The position numbers and the translations under genes were made by a program. A stretch of 64,000 nucleotides of DNA from Paracoccus cavernae. Lineage in GTDB: Bacteria; Pseudomonadota; Alphaproteobacteria; Rhodobacterales; Rhodobacteraceae. The stretch is from contig JAUFRC010000001.1 in NCBI GenBank assembly GCA_030410095.1, positions 570,501 to 634,500 on the forward strand. The letters are read 5' to 3'. Shown one piece after another: positions 1-10,573 of this stretch; position 1 is the stretch's first letter, and each line of letters starts with the position of its first letter. The notes under the pieces are model-generated. The model saw only the letters and a program-made list of their open reading frames with translations. It made no database searches and was not told the DNA's origin.

Positions 1-155
1 ATCGGGTGGCCGGTCATCTCGCCAAAGCCGCTGTCGATGACGACGCGGCCGTCGCGCAGGTGACGCAGGATCGGGCCTTGGGCACTTTGGTGACGCGACA
101 AGGTGATCGTCGCATAGCCACGGATTGCGGTCGGGACGCTGGCTGCAATGGTCAT
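1..155 (-). CDS. Hypothetical protein, N-terminal part only
   Basis: A minus-strand gene starts at ATG 155 and runs off the left edge, so only about 51 residues are visible. The start is supported by an AAAGGAG ribosome site about ten bases upstream. The fragment begins MTIAASVPTAIRGYA and later contains RDGRVVIDSGFGEMTG. I do not recognise the family, and no signal peptide or membrane segment is evident. It is divergent from mipZ, so 156-539 probably holds both promoters. Confidence 0.6.
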   Translation of the reverse strand, partial: MTIAASVPTAIRGYATITLSRHQSAQGPILRHLRDGRVVIDSGFGEMTGHP

Positions 156-539
156 TGGATCACTCCTTTTGGTCGGTGCTCTGGTCGTAATCTCGTCTTG
201 CGAGCTGCATGATCCGGGCTCGGCGCTTCCGGTGTTCCGCCAGCCGCGCGGCCTTGGAAGGGCCTTTGGCGCAGATGGCGGGACCTCGTGGCCGGGTTCG
301 GGTCAGGCATCTCTCATACGTATATTACGACAGGGATTGTCGTGTATTGCAAGCGTAAAATCGACCGAACCCATCGTGATAAAATATCGCGCCAATGCAC
401 GGGTTTAAGCGGCGGCGGACCCTCGCCCGAACCGGCACGATTGCGCGGGGTTGATCCGGTATACACGGGAATCGCCGCTTTTCTTCCAAGCGGTCGCGCC
501 CTATGTTCGGGCACAAGCCAAGCCGCAGCAGGAGGATTC
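156..539. other. Divergent intergenic region
   Basis: This 384-base gap separates the left-edge gene from mipZ. An open frame extends upstream from mipZ across part of it but has no ribosome site or coding character. A small inverted repeat, ACGACA (327-332) and TGTCGT (338-343) around GGGAT, is the only structure I noticed. No convincing -35/-10 pair was identified. Confidence 0.4.
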
Positions 540-1322
540 GTGGCGCATATTATCGTCGTCGGGAACGAAAAGGGCGGCTCGGGTAAATCGACCACCTCCA
601 TGCATGTCGCGACCGCTCTGTCGCGGATGGGATATCGGGTCGGGGCGCTGGATCTCGACGTGCGTCAGCGCAGCTTCGGCCGCTATCTGGAGAACCGTGC
701 GGCCTTTGTCGCCCGCGAGGGCATCGACCTGCCATCGCCCAATTATGTGCGGCTCGAATTCGATCCCTCGACCGATATGGATCCGATTTCGCAGGCCGTG
801 ACCGAGCTGGATCCCGAAAGCGATTTCATCCTGCTCGATTGTCCCGGCTCTCATACGCGGCTGTCGCAGATCGCGCATACGCTGGCCGATACGCTGATCA
901 CGCCGATGAACGACAGCTTCATCGATTTCGACCTGCTTGCGCGGCTCTCGCCCGAAGGCAAGGTGCTCGGCCCCTCGATCTATGCCGAGATGGTGTGGTC
1001 GGCGCGCCAGATGCGCGGACAGGCGGGGGCGGGGCCGATCGACTGGCTGGTTCTGCGCAACCGTCTGGGCACGCAGCAGATGCACAACAAGCGCAAGGTC
1101 GGCGGGGCTCTGGACACTTTGTCGAAGCGCATCGGTTTTCGCGTTGCGCCGGGCTTTTCCGAGCGCGTGATCTTCCGCGAGCTTTTCCCGCGCGGCCTGA
1201 CTTTGCTCGACCTCAAGGATATCGGCGTCGAGCAGCTTACCATGTCCAATATCGCAGCCCGTCAGGAATTGCGCGACCTGATCAGCGAATTGCAGCTGCC
1301 CGGGGTAACGGTTTCGTTTTGA
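540..1322 (+). CDS. mipZ: MipZ-like division-site ATPase (ParA/MinD superfamily)
   Basis: In alphaproteobacteria MipZ forms a gradient from the chromosomal ParB complex and inhibits FtsZ polymerisation, placing the division plane at mid-cell. The 260-residue protein starts at GTG 540 behind AGGAGG. It has a deviant Walker A motif NEKGGSGKST at residues 9-18 and an LLDCPG Walker B-type segment near residue 100. The tail, with VIFRELFPRGLTLLD, is typical of MipZ rather than plasmid ParA, and no parB or centromere-like repeat is adjacent. The frame is intact. Confidence in the superfamily is very high; assignment to MipZ rests on overall resemblance. Confidence 0.9.
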   Translation: MAHIIVVGNEKGGSGKSTTSMHVATALSRMGYRVGALDLDVRQRSFGRYLENRAAFVAREGIDLPSPNYVRLEFDPSTDMDPISQAVTELDPESDFILLDCPGSHTRLSQIAHTLADTLITPMNDSFIDFDLLARLSPEGKVLGPSIYAEMVWSARQMRGQAGAGPIDWLVLRNRLGTQQMHNKRKVGGALDTLSKRIGFRVAPGFSERVIFRELFPRGLTLLDLKDIGVEQLTMSNIAARQELRDLISELQLPGVTVSF

Positions 1323-1413
1323 AACCAGAGCCTTGGGTTTGAAACCTTCAACATGGCGAAGGCGTTTTACGTCACTCGCCCGAATGTTGGGGGTGACCGG
1401 ATCGAGGATCTTG

Positions 1414-2718
1414 ATGCAGAAAATCACCGCCGTCGCGGTCGTCAGGGCGAAACCGTCTTCGGGCGCTTGCGCCGCTTTTTCCGGTTTGCGCAGGGCGTCT
1501 TTACGCCTGACCCTGCTGTTGGGCGCGGCCGTTTCGGCCGTCGGCACGGTTCCTTTCGCGGTCCGCGCCGACGAGGTTCCCGAGGCCGCACCGCTTGCGG
1601 CAGAGCTTCCTTTGGTGACGCTCGGCACTGCCGAGACGGCACAGGTTCAGGCCCGTGTCGCGGTCTCGGGGTCTTTGGTCGCGCGGCATGACGTGATGAT
1701 CTACCCCAGCGTTTCCGGCTACGCGGTCACCGAAATTCTGGCCGATGTCGGCGATCGGGTCGAGGCAGGGCAGGTGCTCGCGCGCTTGCAGGACCAGACC
1801 CTCGCGGCGCAGCTCGCGCAGGCCGAGGCCGATTACCAGCGCGCCGATGCGGGCGTGAAACAGGCGCAAAGCCAGATCCTGAGCACCGAGGCCGCGCTGA
1901 CCGAAGCGGCAAGCGTGCTCGAGCGCGCGCGCAGGTTGCGCCAAAGCGGCAGCGGCTCTCAGGCGACGCTGGATCAGGCGGTGGCGTCGGAGGCGGCGGC
2001 CCGTGCGGCGGCGGCTTCCGCCGGCAGCGGGCTCAGCGTTGCGCGGGCGGCTTTGGCCTTGGCCGAAGCCTCGCGCGATATCGCACGGCTCAACCTCGAT
2101 TATACCCGCATCACCACGCCGGTTGCGGGGTAATCGTGGCGCGCAATGCAGAGTTGGGCGCCTTGTCGGGCGGCAGTACCGAGCCGATGTTCCGCCTGAT
2201 CGGCGACGGCGCAATCGAGCTTGCGGGCGAGGTGATCGAGACTGCGGTGCCGCAATTGCAACCGGGCGCGCCGGCCGATCTCCGGATTTCGGGGCTGGGG
2301 CAGATCAAGGGCGAGGTGCGTCTCGCGCCCGCAGCGGTCGATCCGCGACGCGGCTGGGCGAGGTCCGTATCGCGCTCGACCCCGATCCGCGTCTGCGCAC
2401 AGGTCTTTTGCCAGCGGCTGGATCGTGGTCGAAGACCGCGAGGCCCTGACCGTTCCTGCAAGCGCGGTTCTGGCGGACGAGCGCGGCAATTACGTTCAGG
2501 TCGTCACGGCAGGCGAGATCGAGACGCGGCCGGTCGAAGCCGGTCTGATTTGGGACGGGCGGCGCGAGATCGTCTCGGGGCTCGAAGCGGGCGAGCGGAT
2601 TCTGGCGCGCGCGGGGGCCTTCTTCCGCACCGGCGACAAGATCCGCGAGGCCCCGAGCGCGCCCGAAAGCACGCCCGACACCGCGCCCGAAGTTGGCGGG
2701 GCGGAGCAAACCCCATGA
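1414..2718 (+). CDS. RND efflux periplasmic adaptor (membrane fusion protein), three frame breaks
   Basis: The adaptor connects an inner-membrane RND pump to an outer-membrane channel. ATG 1414 follows a GAGG site and opens a signal-like N-terminus. A lipoyl/barrel-sandwich half (YPSVSGYAVTEILADVGDRV), a long Ala/Gln-rich coiled coil and the second half-motif LNLDYTRITTPVAG follow. The frame breaks near 2131 (a G run), 2340 and 2405 (a T run); each is repaired by one added base, giving about 435 residues. The last codons overlap the pump start in an ATGA junction, so the two genes are cotranscribed. The substrate cannot be predicted. Confidence 0.85.
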
Positions 2719-5700
2719 ACATGTCCACCTGGTCAATCCGGCATCCGGTCCCGCCGATCGCGATTTTCCTGGTCCTGATCCTGATCGGCTTTTACAGCTT
2801 CCGGCAGCTGGCCGTCACCGCCATGCCCAATATCGACCTGCCGCTGGTCTCGGTCACGGTCGCGCAGCCCGGCGCCGCGCCTTCGGAGCTGGTCCGTCAG
2901 GTCATCCAGCCGATCGAGGATTCCATCGCTAGCGTCACCGGCGTGCGCCATATCACCTCGACCGCAAGCGACAGCTCGGCCAGCATCATGGTCGAATTCG
3001 AGCTGGAGACGAATACAGACCGCGCGGTCAACGACATCAAGGATGCGGTCGCCAATGTCCGCGCCGATCTGCCCAGATCCGTGATCGAGCCCCTCGTCAA
3101 ACGCATCGATATCGAGGGCATGCCGATCCTGACCTACGCGATCAGCGACCCGACCCAATCCATCGAGGAGCTGTCGGATTTCGTCGACGACATCATCAGC
3201 CGCCAGCTTTCTGCGGTCGCGGGGTCGCGAGTACCTCGCGCATCGGCGGCTCGGACCGCCAGATCAATGTCGAGCTTGATGCCGACCGGTTGCAGGCGCT
3301 CGGGCTGACGGCGGCGGAGGTCTCGGACCAGCTGCGGATGAAGAATATCGATCTCGGCGGCGGTCGCGGCGATCTGGGGCAGGTCGAATATTCGATCCGT
3401 GCGCTCGGTTCGGCCGATACGGTGGCGCATCTGGCCGCGACGCCGATCACTTTGCCCTCGGGCAAGATCGTGCGCCTCGATGCTTTGGGCACGGTCGATG
3501 ACGGCGGCAGCGAAGAGCGCAATTTCGCACTGCTGAACGGGACGCCGGTCGTGGCCTTCGGGGTCTATCGCGCCTCGGGACAGTCCGATCTGACGGCGGG
3601 TGATGGGGCGAAGGCGCGTATCGCCCAGCTCGCGGAGCGCTATCCCAACCTGCGCTTCACGCTGATCGATGATGCGACGACCTATACCGCCAACAGCTAC
3701 CACTCCGCGATGGAGACGCTTTACGAGGGTGCGGCGCTGGCGGTGATCGTCGTCATGCTGTTTCTGCGCAACTGGCGCGCCACGCTGATTGCCGCGGTGG
3801 CTTTGCCTTTGTCGATCATTCCGACCTTCTTCGTGATGGACCTGCTGGGTTTTACGCTTAACGGGATCAGCCTTCTGGCAATCACGCTGGTCACCGGCAT
3901 TCTGGTCGATGACGCCATCGTCGAGATCGAGAATATCGACCGCCACATCCATATGGGCGTGCCGCCCTACGAGGCCAGTGTCGAGGCCGCGAACGAAATT
4001 GGCCTCACCGTGATTGCGATCAGCTTTTCGATCGTCGCGGTTTTTGCGCCGGTCGGTTTCATGGCGGGGATTCCGGGGCAGTATTTCAAGCAGTTCGGCC
4101 TGACCGTCGCGGTTTCGGTCCTGTTCTCGCTGCTGGTCGCCCGCATCATCACCCCGATGATGGGGGCCTATCTCATGCGCGGCAAGGCCCATGTCGAAGA
4201 GCGTCCCGACGGCTTTTTCATGCGCAAGCTCATGGCGGTTCTGGGCTGGACGCTGCGCCACCGCGCGCTGACGCTGCTGCTCGGCCTTGGGGTCTTCATC
4301 GGCTCGATCTTCTCCGCGACCCTGCTTCCGACCGAGTTCATTCCGGCCTCCGATGTCGGACGCAGCCAGATCAAGGTCGAGCTGCCCCCGGCGCCACGAT
4401 CCGCAGATCCGAAGATGCCACGCGGATGATCAGCGAGCGCGTCCTGACCGTGCCCGAGGTGCGCTCGGTCTTCGTGATCGGTGGCGACGGCGACGTCAAT
4501 GAATCGCGGCTCATGGTGAACTACGGCCCCAAAGTCGAGCGCGAGCGCTCGAGTTTCGTGATCGAGGACCAGCTCAAGCGCGACCTGTCGGATATCCCAG
4601 ACATGCGCATCAATTTCCAGAACGAGCAGGGCCAGAACGACTTCAACATTTCGGTTCTGGGCGACACGCAGGAAGGTGCGGCAGAGGCTGCCGAGATGCT
4701 GGTCAATGCGATGCGCACCCTGCCGCAGCTCGAAGGCGTGACGTCTTCGGCGAGCATGTTGCGCCCGGAGCTCCAGATCCGCCCCAAGCCCGAGCTTGCG
4801 GCCGAGCTGGGCGTCAGCGCCGCGGCTTTGGCGACGACCTTGCGCATCGCGACGCTTGGCGACACGGATCAATCTTGCGAAGTTCAATGCCGCCGACAAG
4901 CAGATCCCGATTGTCGTGCGCCTCGACCGCCACGCCCGCGAGGATCTGGCCGAGATCGCCAATCTCAGGATCAAAGGCGCGGCGGGGCCGGTGCCGCTGA
5001 TGGCGGTGGCCGAGATCGACTACGCGGCAGGTGCCTCCCAGATCGGGCGCTATGACCGCCAGTTCAACACGACGGTTTCGGCCAATCTGGTCGATGGCGC
5101 GCTGCTCGGGCCGGTCAATGCCGAGGTGCTCGCGCTCCAGCAGACCCTGACCCTGCCCGAGGGGACCGAGATCCGGCCGGCGGGCGACGCCGAAATCATG
5201 GCCGAGGTTTTTACCGCCTTCTCGGTCGCGATGGCCTCGGGGGCGCTGCTGGTCTATGTCGTGCTGGTCCTGCTTTTCCACAATTTCATCACTCCGATCA
5301 GCATCGTGCTCTCGCTGCCTCTGGCGATCGGCGGCGCGATTCTGGCGCTGTTCGTGACGGGCAATTCGATGTCGATGTCGGTGGTGATCGGTTTCCTGAT
5401 GCTGATGGGGATCGTGACCAAGAACGCGATCATGCTGGTCGAATTCGCGCTGACCGCGATGGACGAAGGCGTGCCGAAACGCGAGGCGATCCTCGACGCG
5501 GTCCATAAACGCGCCCGCCCGATCGTCATGACCACGATCGCGATGACGGCGGGAATGGTGCCCTCGGCGATTGCCACGGGCGAGGGCGCCGAGTTCAGCA
5601 GCCCGATGGCGATTGCCGTGATCGGGGGCTGTTGCTGTCCACGCTCTTGTCGATGCTGTTCGTGCCCTCGCTTTTCTCGCTGATCCACGGCGGTTCGCGG

Positions 5701-5766
5701 CGGTTGGGAGGCTGGATGTCGCGCCGGATCGGTCTGAACAAGCCGAGCGATGCCGCGCATTCCTGA
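2715..5766 (+). CDS. RND-family efflux permease (AcrB/MexF-like), four frame breaks
   Basis: This proton-driven inner-membrane pump partners the adaptor immediately upstream. Restored length is about 1,018 residues, normal for the family. Visible hallmarks are an N-terminal membrane helix, GILVDDAIVEIENI in TM4 with the paired aspartates of the proton relay, and GIVTKNAIMLVEFA in TM10 with its lysine. The frame changes near 3223, 4390, 4868 and 5630. Three are single-base losses and the one at 4868 needs about two bases. The C-terminus HGGSRRLGGW...DAAHS ends at TGA 5764-5766. The clustered breaks look like sequencing errors, because sequence on both sides is fully conserved. Confidence 0.88.
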
Positions 5767-5777
5767 CGCCACCCGGT

Positions 5778-5883
5778 CCCGACAGGGCCTAAACCCGACA
5801 GGGCCTAAACCCGACAGGCCTATTCCGACGGGCCCTAATTCCGACAGGCCTGTTCCCGAATGGCCAGTTTCCGAAAGGTCGCC
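5778..5883. repeat. Seven degenerate 14-16 bp tandem repeats
   Basis: Units of the form CCCGACAGGGCCTAAA are arranged head to tail at 5778, 5794, 5810, 5825, 5841, 5855 and 5871. The first two are identical and later copies drift progressively. The last unit (CCGAAAGGTCGCC) supplies the GAAAGG ribosome site of the next gene. The array fills the whole space between the pump and the ABM-domain gene. Confidence 0.85.
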
Positions 5884-6180
5884 ATGCTGAAAGTGATTGC
5901 CGAAGACTTCATCCACCCCGAGGCGGTGGCGCTTGTTCTGCCGCTTTATCGCGAGCTGGTCGCGCTGACGCGGGCGGAGCCCTTGTGCATCGCCTATGAT
6001 CTTTTGATCGACGACCGCGACCCCGGCCATTTCATCTTCCTCGAGGAATGGCCCGACCGCGCCGCTTTGGATGTCCATTGCGCGACCGAGCATTTCCGCC
6101 GTCTCGTGCCGCTGATCGACGCGCATCAGCGCGCGCCAGGCCGCTTCACTTTCATGAGCAATTCGGTCGATCCCGCCTGA
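5884..6180 (+). CDS. ABM-domain (YgiN-like) small monooxygenase family protein
   Basis: This 98-residue protein resembles the antibiotic-biosynthesis-monooxygenase fold, small dimeric ferredoxin-like barrels that include quinol monooxygenases. Family features are the start MLKVIAEDFIHPE, the central IFLEEWPDRAALDVH segment and the helix containing TEHFRRLVPLID. A start at ATG 5860 is possible in frame, but ATG 5884 places MLKVIAEDF at the usual beginning of the domain and has GAAAGG upstream. The real substrate is unknown. The gene ends just before a terminator shared with pdhC. Confidence 0.75.
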   Translation: MLKVIAEDFIHPEAVALVLPLYRELVALTRAEPLCIAYDLLIDDRDPGHFIFLEEWPDRAALDVHCATEHFRRLVPLIDAHQRAPGRFTFMSNSVDPA

Positions 6181-6201
6181 TCGGGGATAGCGCAGACAAA
6201 G

Positions 6202-6226
6202 AAAAAGGGCCGCGAGGGCCTTTTTT
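6202..6226. terminator. Bidirectional intrinsic terminator
   Basis: AAAAAGG...CCTTTTTT flanks an inner CC-GCGA-GG stem with one G-G mismatch, giving a hairpin with A and T tracts on its two sides. It lies between the convergent ABM gene and pdhC and can serve both strands. Confidence 0.8.
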
Positions 6227-6246
6227 GTTCGTTGTGACCGCGAAGA

Positions 6247-7550
6247 TCAGGCGAGCATCGCCACCGGATTTTCGAGGTTCTTGACGATCGCGTCCAGAAG
6301 CTGCGCGCCAAGGGCTCCGTCGATCACGCGGTGGTCGACCGACAGCGTCATCGACATCACATTGCGCACCACGATCTCGCCGTTTTCGACGACAGGGTCT
6401 GGATGCCCGCGCCGACCGCCAGAATGGCGCCATGCGGCAGGTTGATGACCGCGTCGAAGTTCTCGATCCCGAACATGCCGAGGTTCGAGATCGCGAAGCT
6501 GCCGCCCTGATATTCATGGGGTGCCAGCTTCTTGGTTTTGGCGCGGTTCGCCAGATCCTTCATCTCGGCGGACAGGGCCGAGAGGGTCTTTTGATGCGAG
6601 TCCTTGAGGACCGGCGTAAACAGACCGCCTTCGACCGCCACGGCAACCGCGACATCCGAGGGCTTGAGCTTGACGATGCGGTCGCCGGCCCAGATCGCAT
6701 TCGCGTCCGGAACCTGCTGCAACGCCAGGGCGCAAGCCTTGATGATGAAGTCGTTGACCGACAGTTTCACGCCGCGATCTTCAAGCTGCTTGTTCAGCGT
6801 GCCGCGGAACTTCATCAGCTCGTCAAGCTTGGCAGAACGGCGCAGGTAGAAATGCGGGATCGTCTGTTTGGCTTCGGTCAGGCGGGCCGCGATGGTGCGG
6901 CGCATGCCGTCCAGCGGGACCTCTTCGTACTGACGGTCGCCGTAGGCCGCGAGGATGGTCTCGGCCGACGGACCGGCAGCGGGTGCTGCCGCAGCAACAG
7001 CGGCTGCCGGAGCCGGAGCCGCAGCGGCTGCCGCCGGTGCTGCCGCACCCGGTTTCGCCGTCTGCACATCCGCCAGAACGATCCGGCCATGCGGGCCGGA
7101 GCCTGCGACGGTCGAAAGATCGATCCCTTTTTCCTTGGCGATCCTGCGTGCGAGCGGCGAGGCGAAAACGCGCCCGCCTTTCGCTGCCGGAGCCGCCGCC
7201 GGAGCAGGGGCCGTCGCCGCTACTGCCGCAGCAGCCGGAGCCGCCGCTGCAGGTGCAGCCGGCGCCGCAGCCGGAGCTGCCGCCTTGCCGATATCGGCCG
7301 CGCTTTCGCCATCCTCGAGAAGGACCGCGATCGCCGCATTGACCTTAACGCCCGAGGTGCCCTCGGCGATCAGGATCTTGCCGATGACGCCTTCGTCCAC
7401 GGCTTCGAATTCCATCGTCGCCTTGTCGGTCTCGATCTCGGCGAGAATGTCGCCGGATTTGACGGTATCGCCTTCCTTGACCAGCCATTTGGCCAGCGTG
7501 CCTTCCTCCATCGTCGGAGAAAGCGCGGGCATCAGGATTTCTGTAGGCAT
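6247..7550 (-). CDS. pdhC: Pyruvate dehydrogenase E2, dihydrolipoamide acetyltransferase (one frame break)
   Basis: E2 transfers the acetyl group from lipoyl-lysine to CoA and forms the core of the pyruvate dehydrogenase complex. In order there is a lipoyl domain (lysine 43 in [11 protein letters not shown]), an Ala/Pro linker, the E1/E3-binding domain ([17 protein letters not shown], near 130-145), a second Ala/Pro linker and the catalytic domain. The frame breaks near 6402. Adding one C restores the C-terminus through the catalytic DHRVIDG motif to LENPVAMLA and the stop at 6247. Total length is about 434 residues with one lipoyl domain. It is the last gene of the pdhABC run. Confidence 0.93.
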
Positions 7551-7562
7551 CTCGCTCTCCCC

Positions 7563-8963
7563 TTAACGGTAGGTGACTTTCTTGGCGGCATCCACGATCT
7601 CGGGGACCGTGATCAGCGCCAGCTTTTCAAGGTTCGCGGCATAAGGCATGGGCACGTCCTTGCCGGTGCAGTTGATCACCGGCGCATCGAGATAATCGAA
7701 GGCGTTTTCCATGATATAGGCCGAGAGGTGGTTGCCGATCGAGCCGACCGGGAAGCCTTCTTCGACCGTGATGCAGCGGTTGGTGCGCTTCACGGATTCG
7801 AGGATGGTCGCGTAATCGATCGGGCGCAGGGTGCGCAGGTCGATGACTTCGGCTTCGATCCCGTCTTCCGCCAGCTTGGCCGCCGCATCGAGCGCATGGC
7901 CGACGCTGATCCCGAAGGTCAGGATGGTCAGGTCGCGACCCGGGCGCACGATTTTCGCTTTCCCGAAGGGAATGGTGAAATCGGGCAGATCCGGAACCTC
8001 GAACGAGCGGCCGTAAAGGATCTCGTTTTCAAGGAAGATGACGGGGTTGTTGTCGCGGATCGCGGTCTTCATCAGACCTTTGGCATCGGCTGCCGAATAG
8101 GGCATCACGACTTTCAGGCCCGGAATGGCGGAATACCATGCCGCGTAATCCTGGCTGTGCTGTGCCGCAACGCGGGCGGCCGCGCCGTTCGGGCCGCGGA
8201 AGACGATCGGGCAACCCAGCTGGCCGCCGGACATGTAAAGCGTCTTGGCTGCCGAGTTGACGATGTGGTCCATCGCCTGCATCGCGAAGTTGAAGGTCAT
8301 GAATTCGACGATCGGACGCAGACCGGCAAAAGCCGCGCCGGTTGCAATTCCGGCAAAACCCATTTCCGAGATCGGCGTGTCGACGATGCGGCGCGGGCCG
8401 TATTTGTCGAGCAGACCCTGGCTGATCTTGTAGGCGCCTTGATATTCGCCGACTTCTTCACCCATCAGGAAGACGCGGTCTTCGCGCTCCATTTCCTCGT
8501 CCATGGCCTCGCGAAGTGCTTCGCGGACGGTCATGGTCTTCATCGGCGTGCCTTCGGGCCAGTCCGGCGTCACATCGACTGCGGCGGTGACCTGACGGGC
8601 CGAGGCGACTGCGGTCGCGGGCGTGGTCTCGCTTTCGGTCGAGCCGAGAGCAGCCGCAACAGCCGCCGGAATGACCGGAGCGGTTGCCGCCACAGCGGAC
8701 GGGGCCGCATCGGCGGATTCGCCTTCTTCGACCATGACCGCGATCGGCGTGTTCACTTTCACGCCCTGCGTGCCTTCGGCAACCAGAAGCTTGCCGACGA
8801 TGCCTTCGTCGACGGCTTCGAATTCCATCGTGGCTTTGTCGGTTTCAATCTCGGCGATGATGTCGCCGGATTTGACGGTATCGCCCTCTTTGACCAGCCA
8901 TTTGGAAAGCGTACCTTCCTCCATGGTGGGCGACAGGGCGGGCATCAGGATCTCAATAGCCAT
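7563..8963 (-). CDS. pdhB: Pyruvate dehydrogenase E1 component, beta subunit with N-terminal lipoyl domain
   Basis: E1-beta forms the alpha2beta2 thiamine-dependent decarboxylase with pdhA. The 466-residue frame is intact. Residues 1-80 are a lipoyl domain nearly identical to that of pdhC (lysine 43 in [11 protein letters not shown]), followed by a linker and the E1-beta body starting near [15 protein letters not shown] lipoyl domain on E1-beta is known in several alphaproteobacteria, so it is family-typical. The near-identical lipoyl modules of pdhB and pdhC suggest duplication or gene conversion. Twelve bases separate it from pdhC. Confidence 0.95.
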   Translation of the reverse strand: MAIEILMPALSPTMEEGTLSKWLVKEGDTVKSGDIIAEIETDKATMEFEAVDEGIVGKLLVAEGTQGVKVNTPIAVMVEEGESADAAPSAVAATAPVIPAAVAAALGSTESETTPATAVASARQVTAAVDVTPDWPEGTPMKTMTVREALREAMDEEMEREDRVFLMGEEVGEYQGAYKISQGLLDKYGPRRIVDTPISEMGFAGIATGAAFAGLRPIVEFMTFNFAMQAMDHIVNSAAKTLYMSGGQLGCPIVFRGPNGAAARVAAQHSQDYAAWYSAIPGLKVVMPYSAADAKGLMKTAIRDNNPVIFLENEILYGRSFEVPDLPDFTIPFGKAKIVRPGRDLTILTFGISVGHALDAAAKLAEDGIEAEVIDLRTLRPIDYATILESVKRTNRCITVEEGFPVGSIGNHLSAYIMENAFDYLDAPVINCTGKDVPMPYAANLEKLALITVPEIVDAAKKVTYR

Positions 8964-8974
8964 ATTTTCCTCCC

Positions 8975-10039
8975 TCAGGCGTGGCTTGGAATTTCGTCGG
9001 CGTAGATATCGGTCCAGAGATCCTCGAGCGGCGGCTCGGGGCTCGCTTTCGCGAATTCCGCGGATTCGTTGACGATATCCTTGATCTCTTTGTCGATCGC
9101 TTTGAGATCATCTTCGGTCGCATGTTTGCCGGTCAGCAGCAGGTCGCGAACGTTTTCGATCGGGTCGCGCTCGTCGCGGACCTTCTGGACCTCTTCGCGG
9201 GTGCGGTATTTCGCCGGATCCGACATCGAGTGGCCGCGGTAGCGGTAGGTCATGACTTCGAGAATGTAGGGGCCGTTGCCCGCACGGCAATGCGCGGTGG
9301 CTTTCTCGCTGGCGGCTTTCATCGCCAGAACGTCCATGCCGTCGACCTGTTCGCCGGCGATGCCGAAAGCGGTGCCGCGACCGAAGAGCGTCTGCGACTT
9401 GGTCGAGCGCTTCATCGAGGTGCCCATGGCGTATTGGTTGTTCTCGATCACGAAAATGACCGGAAGCGACCACAATTCGGCCATGTTGTAGGTCTCGTAG
9501 ACCTGACCCTGGTTCGCCGCGCCGTCGCCGAAATAGGCGAAGGTTACGTTGTCGTTGCCCAGATACTTGTCGGCAAAGGCCAGACCCGCGCCAAGCGGAA
9601 CCTGTGCGCCGACGATGCCGTGGCCGCCGTAGAAATGCTTCTCGCGGCTGAACATGTGCATCGAGCCGCCTTTGCCCTTCGAATAGCCGCCGACGCGGCC
9701 AGTCAATTCGGCCATGACGCCGTTGGCTTCCATGCCGCAGGCCAGCATATGGCCGTGGTCACGGTAGGAGGTGATGCGTTTGTCGCCCTCTTTGGTCACG
9801 GATTCGAGGCCGACGACCACCGCTTCCTGACCGATGTAGAGGTGGCAGAAACCGCCAATAAGTCCCATGCCGTAGAGCTGGCCGGCTTTTTCCTCGAAAC
9901 GCCGGATCAGCAGCATGTCGCGGTAAAATTTCAGCAGCTCTTCGCTTGAAACGTTGGATTTGGCTCCTGCTGCCGTAACGATCTTGTCAGACGTATCGGC
10001 TGATTCAGGCGTCTTTGCCTCGTTTGGCTTCCTTGCCAT
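8975..10039 (-). CDS. pdhA: Pyruvate dehydrogenase E1 component, alpha subunit
   Basis: E1-alpha carries the thiamine diphosphate site that decarboxylates pyruvate. The intact 354-residue frame contains the TPP motif from [17 protein letters not shown] to [12 protein letters not shown], and the regulatory-loop-like segment [15 protein letters not shown]. The first 20 residues are low-complexity and charged, as in other alphaproteobacterial E1-alpha proteins. ATG 10039 has GGAGGA upstream. The gene sits between ftsB and pdhB, the usual order in this group. Confidence 0.95.
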   Translation of the reverse strand: MARKPNEAKTPESADTSDKIVTAAGAKSNVSSEELLKFYRDMLLIRRFEEKAGQLYGMGLIGGFCHLYIGQEAVVVGLESVTKEGDKRITSYRDHGHMLACGMEANGVMAELTGRVGGYSKGKGGSMHMFSREKHFYGGHGIVGAQVPLGAGLAFADKYLGNDNVTFAYFGDGAANQGQVYETYNMAELWSLPVIFVIENNQYAMGTSMKRSTKSQTLFGRGTAFGIAGEQVDGMDVLAMKAASEKATAHCRAGNGPYILEVMTYRYRGHSMSDPAKYRTREEVQKVRDERDPIENVRDLLLTGKHATEDDLKAIDKEIKDIVNESAEFAKASPEPPLEDLWTDIYADEIPSHA

Positions 10040-10127
10040 GCGGTCTCCTCCGGTCGGCGTGGGAATAGTTCAGCGTTAAACTATCTCTAGCGCATCCGTT
10101 TGGAGGCTGCAATCGCCCTAGCGCATT

Positions 10128-10421
10128 TCAGCGGATGATGACCTCGTCCGCGCGGATGATGCCCAGAACCGCGCGTGCACGTTCGTCGAGAAGATCGATG
10201 TCGAGATAGTCGTCCGACAGGCGTTTCGTGAGGTTCGACATGGAATCGACCTCGCTTTTCAGGCGGTCGCGTTCCGCGACAAGATCTTGGGTTTCCGCCT
10301 CGAGCTGGACGCGGCGCAGGATGCCCGAGGGTCCCTGAACGGCGGCGAATGCGAAATAGAGCCCCGCAAGGATCATGAGCAGAAAGAAAACGATGGCACT
10401 GATCGACAGGCGTTGCGGCAT
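10128..10421 (-). CDS. ftsB: FtsB/DivIC-family septum formation initiator
   Basis: This 97-residue bitopic membrane protein resembles FtsB, which joins FtsL and FtsQ in the divisome and activates septal peptidoglycan synthesis. One N-terminal membrane segment (about residues 8-28) is followed by a coiled coil (LEAETQDLVAERDRLKSEVD) and the usual DLLDERAR motif near the end. The frame is intact. It is co-directional with pdhA about 88 bases downstream. CTAGCGCAT occurs twice between the two genes. Confidence 0.85.
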   Translation of the reverse strand: MPQRLSISAIVFFLLMILAGLYFAFAAVQGPSGILRRVQLEAETQDLVAERDRLKSEVDSMSNLTKRLSDDYLDIDLLDERARAVLGIIRADEVIIR

Positions 10422-10573
10422 GATTGTCCCCGAACTGCTTCTTGGTGTTTTGCAGACATATTAGCGCGAAATATCGGGCAAGGAATCCACAAGCTGCGGC
10501 CGATTTCACCGCAAAGCGGTGCTGTCGGCGGCGATTCGCAAGGCGGTGGCGCGGGCAGGGCCTGCGCGGGTTC

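Noticed and set aside
540..1322. Plasmid partition ParA
   Set aside because: No parB or centromere repeats are adjacent and the C-terminal sequence fits chromosomal MipZ better.
2100..5650. Programmed frameshifting in the efflux genes
   Set aside because: No slippery heptamer plus pseudoknot was seen, and equal breaks occur in unrelated genes throughout the window, so base loss is the simpler explanation.
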